This document shows, in pieces, positions 61,661 to 64,000 of a stretch of DNA of 64,000 bases. The notes below the pieces were generated by a model. The model did not search any database, was not told the origin of the DNA, and saw only the letters and a program-made list of their open reading frames with translations. A program made the position numbers and the translations under genes. The DNA is from Takifugu bimaculatus (lineage: Eukaryota; Chordata; Actinopteri; Tetraodontiformes; Tetraodontidae), in assembly GCA_004026145.2 (NCBI GenBank), contig CP034991.1, positions 10,163,087 to 10,227,086 of the forward strand, given 5' to 3'. Position 1 is the stretch's first letter; each line of letters opens with the position of its first letter.

Positions 61661-62904
61661 CCCCAAGGGCAAAAGAAGGAGGGGGGGGGGGGTAAAGAGG
61701 ACAGAGAAGAGGGTCTCTGCACCCCCCCTCCTCCCCCGCTCCCTGTCGTGCTGCTGCTCTTCTATCTCTGCCCGCGTCTCGGGTTGCAGAACCCACACGC
61801 CTGAATCACACTGTCGCCGATGGAGTACACAAGTGTGTCTATTTGCTTTGCACACATACGCTCACACACACTTTCAGCCCCTCAGGGATGAGTCATGGTT
61901 ACCCCCCCCCCACCACCACCACCTCTCTTTCTCCCCCGGGTGCAGTGACTCAGGCTGGCTAAGAGGAGCAGGGAGAACAGACAGAGCACAATACAGTAAA
62001 GCACGAGGGGAACAGAAAGAACATTGCAGTAATGCAACAATGAGCAGTCTGGCCTTCGGTGCTTCTGAGGAGGCAGCAGATGCTCTTCACAACGCACAAT
62101 ACCAGCCTGAGTCACCACGGCAACTGTTGTACGGAGCTGGCCCCGTCAGTGACATAAAAATCCGTTTTTGTAGGGCCATAAAGTCATTTTCATTTGTTCA
62201 AGGCAGCATTTAGGTAAAATTCTATTCTCTTTGCAAGGAACTTCTGGATGCAATATTGACGCGTCGAAAGAAGCAACTAAATGATTTTCCCTGCAAGGAT
62301 TTTTTAAAACTTGGGCTTTTGTATCAAAATGGTGACCTCCGTGTGCCACTAGCAGAGAGATGAAGAAGCTAATCATTTATTCCCCAGGAAAATGTGTTAA
62401 TATGCACGGCTATGATATCAGGTTTTTGATTGGCTGCATGGATCATCATCAACACGCTCCCGACCACAAGGGGCACATTGTGAAAAGCCGTCTGGGCACA
62501 ACACCGCCGTGCACGAGCATCTGGATCATAACAAGTTTACAAGGCCTCGCCCGAACACGCAGCAAAGGCCAAACATTTTTCTAATCAATCAAATGAGCCA
62601 CTTTGTCAGAAAGCGAGCTGACCTTCTGATCTCGCCGCATCTTCTGCATTTCTCCTTCACCAGCACTCCCTCCGGGCACGAGAGGAGCGACCGCCGTCTG
62701 TGACCCGACTGCTGCTAATTGGGACCGTGATGGTGACCTTTTCTGCCAAAGCTGCTCGCTGAGTCAGAGTCTGTAAAGTGCAGCGTCTTCAAGCGTGTCC
62801 TGACCACATGGTGCAGGGTTGAGGGAGGGAGAGGACCTTTCTACATGTATGACTCACGGCTCTTTCTTTCAGCGGTACTTTGTGGGTGTAAATGTGTGTA
62901 TGCC
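61661..62904. other. Non-coding stretch, no gene recognised
   Basis: Holds a G12 run at 61681-61692, C-rich runs near 61720-61737 and a C10 run near 61902, followed by ACC repeats. No gene was recognised in the remainder. Confidence 0.5.
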
Positions 62905-62932
62905 TGTGTGTGTGTGTGTGTGTGTGTGTGTG
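62905..62932. repeat. (TG)n microsatellite
   Basis: Fourteen TG units followed by a G-rich stretch. Confidence 0.95.
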
Positions 62933-64000
62933 GAGGGGGGGTGGAGCAGGTAGGTGTGCTGCATGTACCAGCTCGTCGCCTACCCTTTCTTCGCGTCGGC
63001 TCATATTTGGTATCAAAAGAGATGCTTTGAAGTGCACGTGCACCGGGGTTCTGGCTTTGATGGCACTGATCCTGAATTGATAATCGGTGATCAGAACTTT
63101 ACGTTGTTGGGGCTGAAGTTGTTTTTTTGCAGAAGTGAAACAGCCTTTGAGGAGCTGCCCACAGTGTCGTGGAGTTTCCTTCAGTAGAGGAATCCCCCAA
63201 ACACCAAACGCGCTCCTGTATCCGCCACTCACCCCCACACACACACCCACACGCGCACAACTGTGCTCTACTACTATGCATATTATAATCAGATAAGTTT
63301 TAGCTGATTCTCTCTGTTTTGCTTTATATTCCTTTGGCCTGTGTGTTCATGATAACGCTACTTTTATACCAGTTTGAGTGTCACTAAGACAAAGGTCATT
63401 GCTGGTTGACCCCTTAAACAGAGCAGAGTGAACTCTGACCTTTCTGATCGCAGCAGCTGCGGCACGTACTGACTCAGCTGGAGCATCGGCTCACGACGTG
63501 GAAGTGGGGGAGAGCATTCTAGCTGGGCATCGGTGCGCCGCTGTCCCAGCCAGAGAGGAGGAAGTGAGCGGAACGTCAGATGATTATCAGAGTGACAGGA
63601 AAGCCTTTTGTTTCTGGGGTTATCTCGCTGCCTGCAGAGGACATGACGTGAACACTGGAGGACAGAAAGGCCTTTTCACCATCACGCCGTTCAGACGGTT
63701 GCGCTCAGTCAACAACTGACGACGCCACGACTGCCTTTAATCACGCGGCCCACAACAGAAGTGGCGCGCGTCGACAGGAAGACCGCTCGCTGCCCACCTT
63801 CCATCGAGGATCTTTTCATCCTTTTCGTCCCAGCGCTTTGTCCCCGTTCAGCAGCGATTTCTAGTGTCTTGATGCTCTTTTTGCTTCATGCAGCACTTAA
63901 GATCTTCATATAAGCGTCCTAGGAGATATGAGTGATGGGAATCAGAGTGCAACGGCTCCCGAAGCAGTCAAGCAATTTCCTTCTCTCCTGTTATCACTCA
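62933..64000. other. Non-coding stretch, no gene recognised
   Basis: Unique DNA to the window end. The 153-codon minus-strand frame at 62789-63250 passes through the TG tract and is not protein-like. Confidence 0.5.

Noticed and set aside
61238..62213. 200- and 205-codon frames on opposite strands
   Set aside because: They overlap in a CpG-rich patch where stops are rare and show no domain, signal peptide or splice context.

Overview
This window looks like a stretch of a ray-finned fish (teleost) genome, probably a percomorph. The evidence is the density of (CA)n/(TG)n microsatellites, (GATA)n and (TCCA)n arrays, and recognisable remnants of fish-type transposable elements: a pogo/Tigger-like DNA transposon, a Tc1/mariner-like remnant, a non-LTR reverse transcriptase fragment, a hAT-type end and several short interspersed repeats. 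There is no operon structure, no dense coding and no convincing multi-exon protein gene. It reads as intergenic or large-intron DNA, and nearly all open frames in it are short and look like chance.

Layout. 1-18 kb: mostly unique DNA with (CA)n tracts at 2.8, 3.3, 9.1, 9.4 and 12.1 kb. The only plausible spliced transcript lies at 7.56-7.99 kb: two exon-like blocks around a 71-base intron with good splice signals and a 56-codon frame. 18-27 kb: two long (TG)n tracts, a degenerate LINE reverse transcriptase (about 18.97-19.67 kb) and two copies of a TG-associated teleost repeat. 27-47 kb: mostly unique, with a GGAGA minisatellite at 29.7 kb, homopolymer tracts and patches that look like conserved noncoding DNA. 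47-53 kb: the most repeat-rich part, with a hAT end, a deleted Tc1-like element, a 33-base alternating purine-pyrimidine run, a 330-base TCCA array, a 110-base GATA array and a complete-ended 885-bp pogo-like element inserted in that GATA array. 53-64 kb: unique DNA with several CTCF-like motifs, a long (CA)n tract, two near-perfect or perfect long inverted repeats (59.8 and 60.2 kb) and a CpG-rich patch at about 61.2-61.7 kb.

I found no undescribed biological system. The observations most worth checking are the two long inverted repeats 300 bases apart, the small spliced transcript candidate, and the pogo-like insertion with its intact ends but triple-frame transposase remains. Gene content outside the repeats cannot be settled without transcript data or cross-species alignment.
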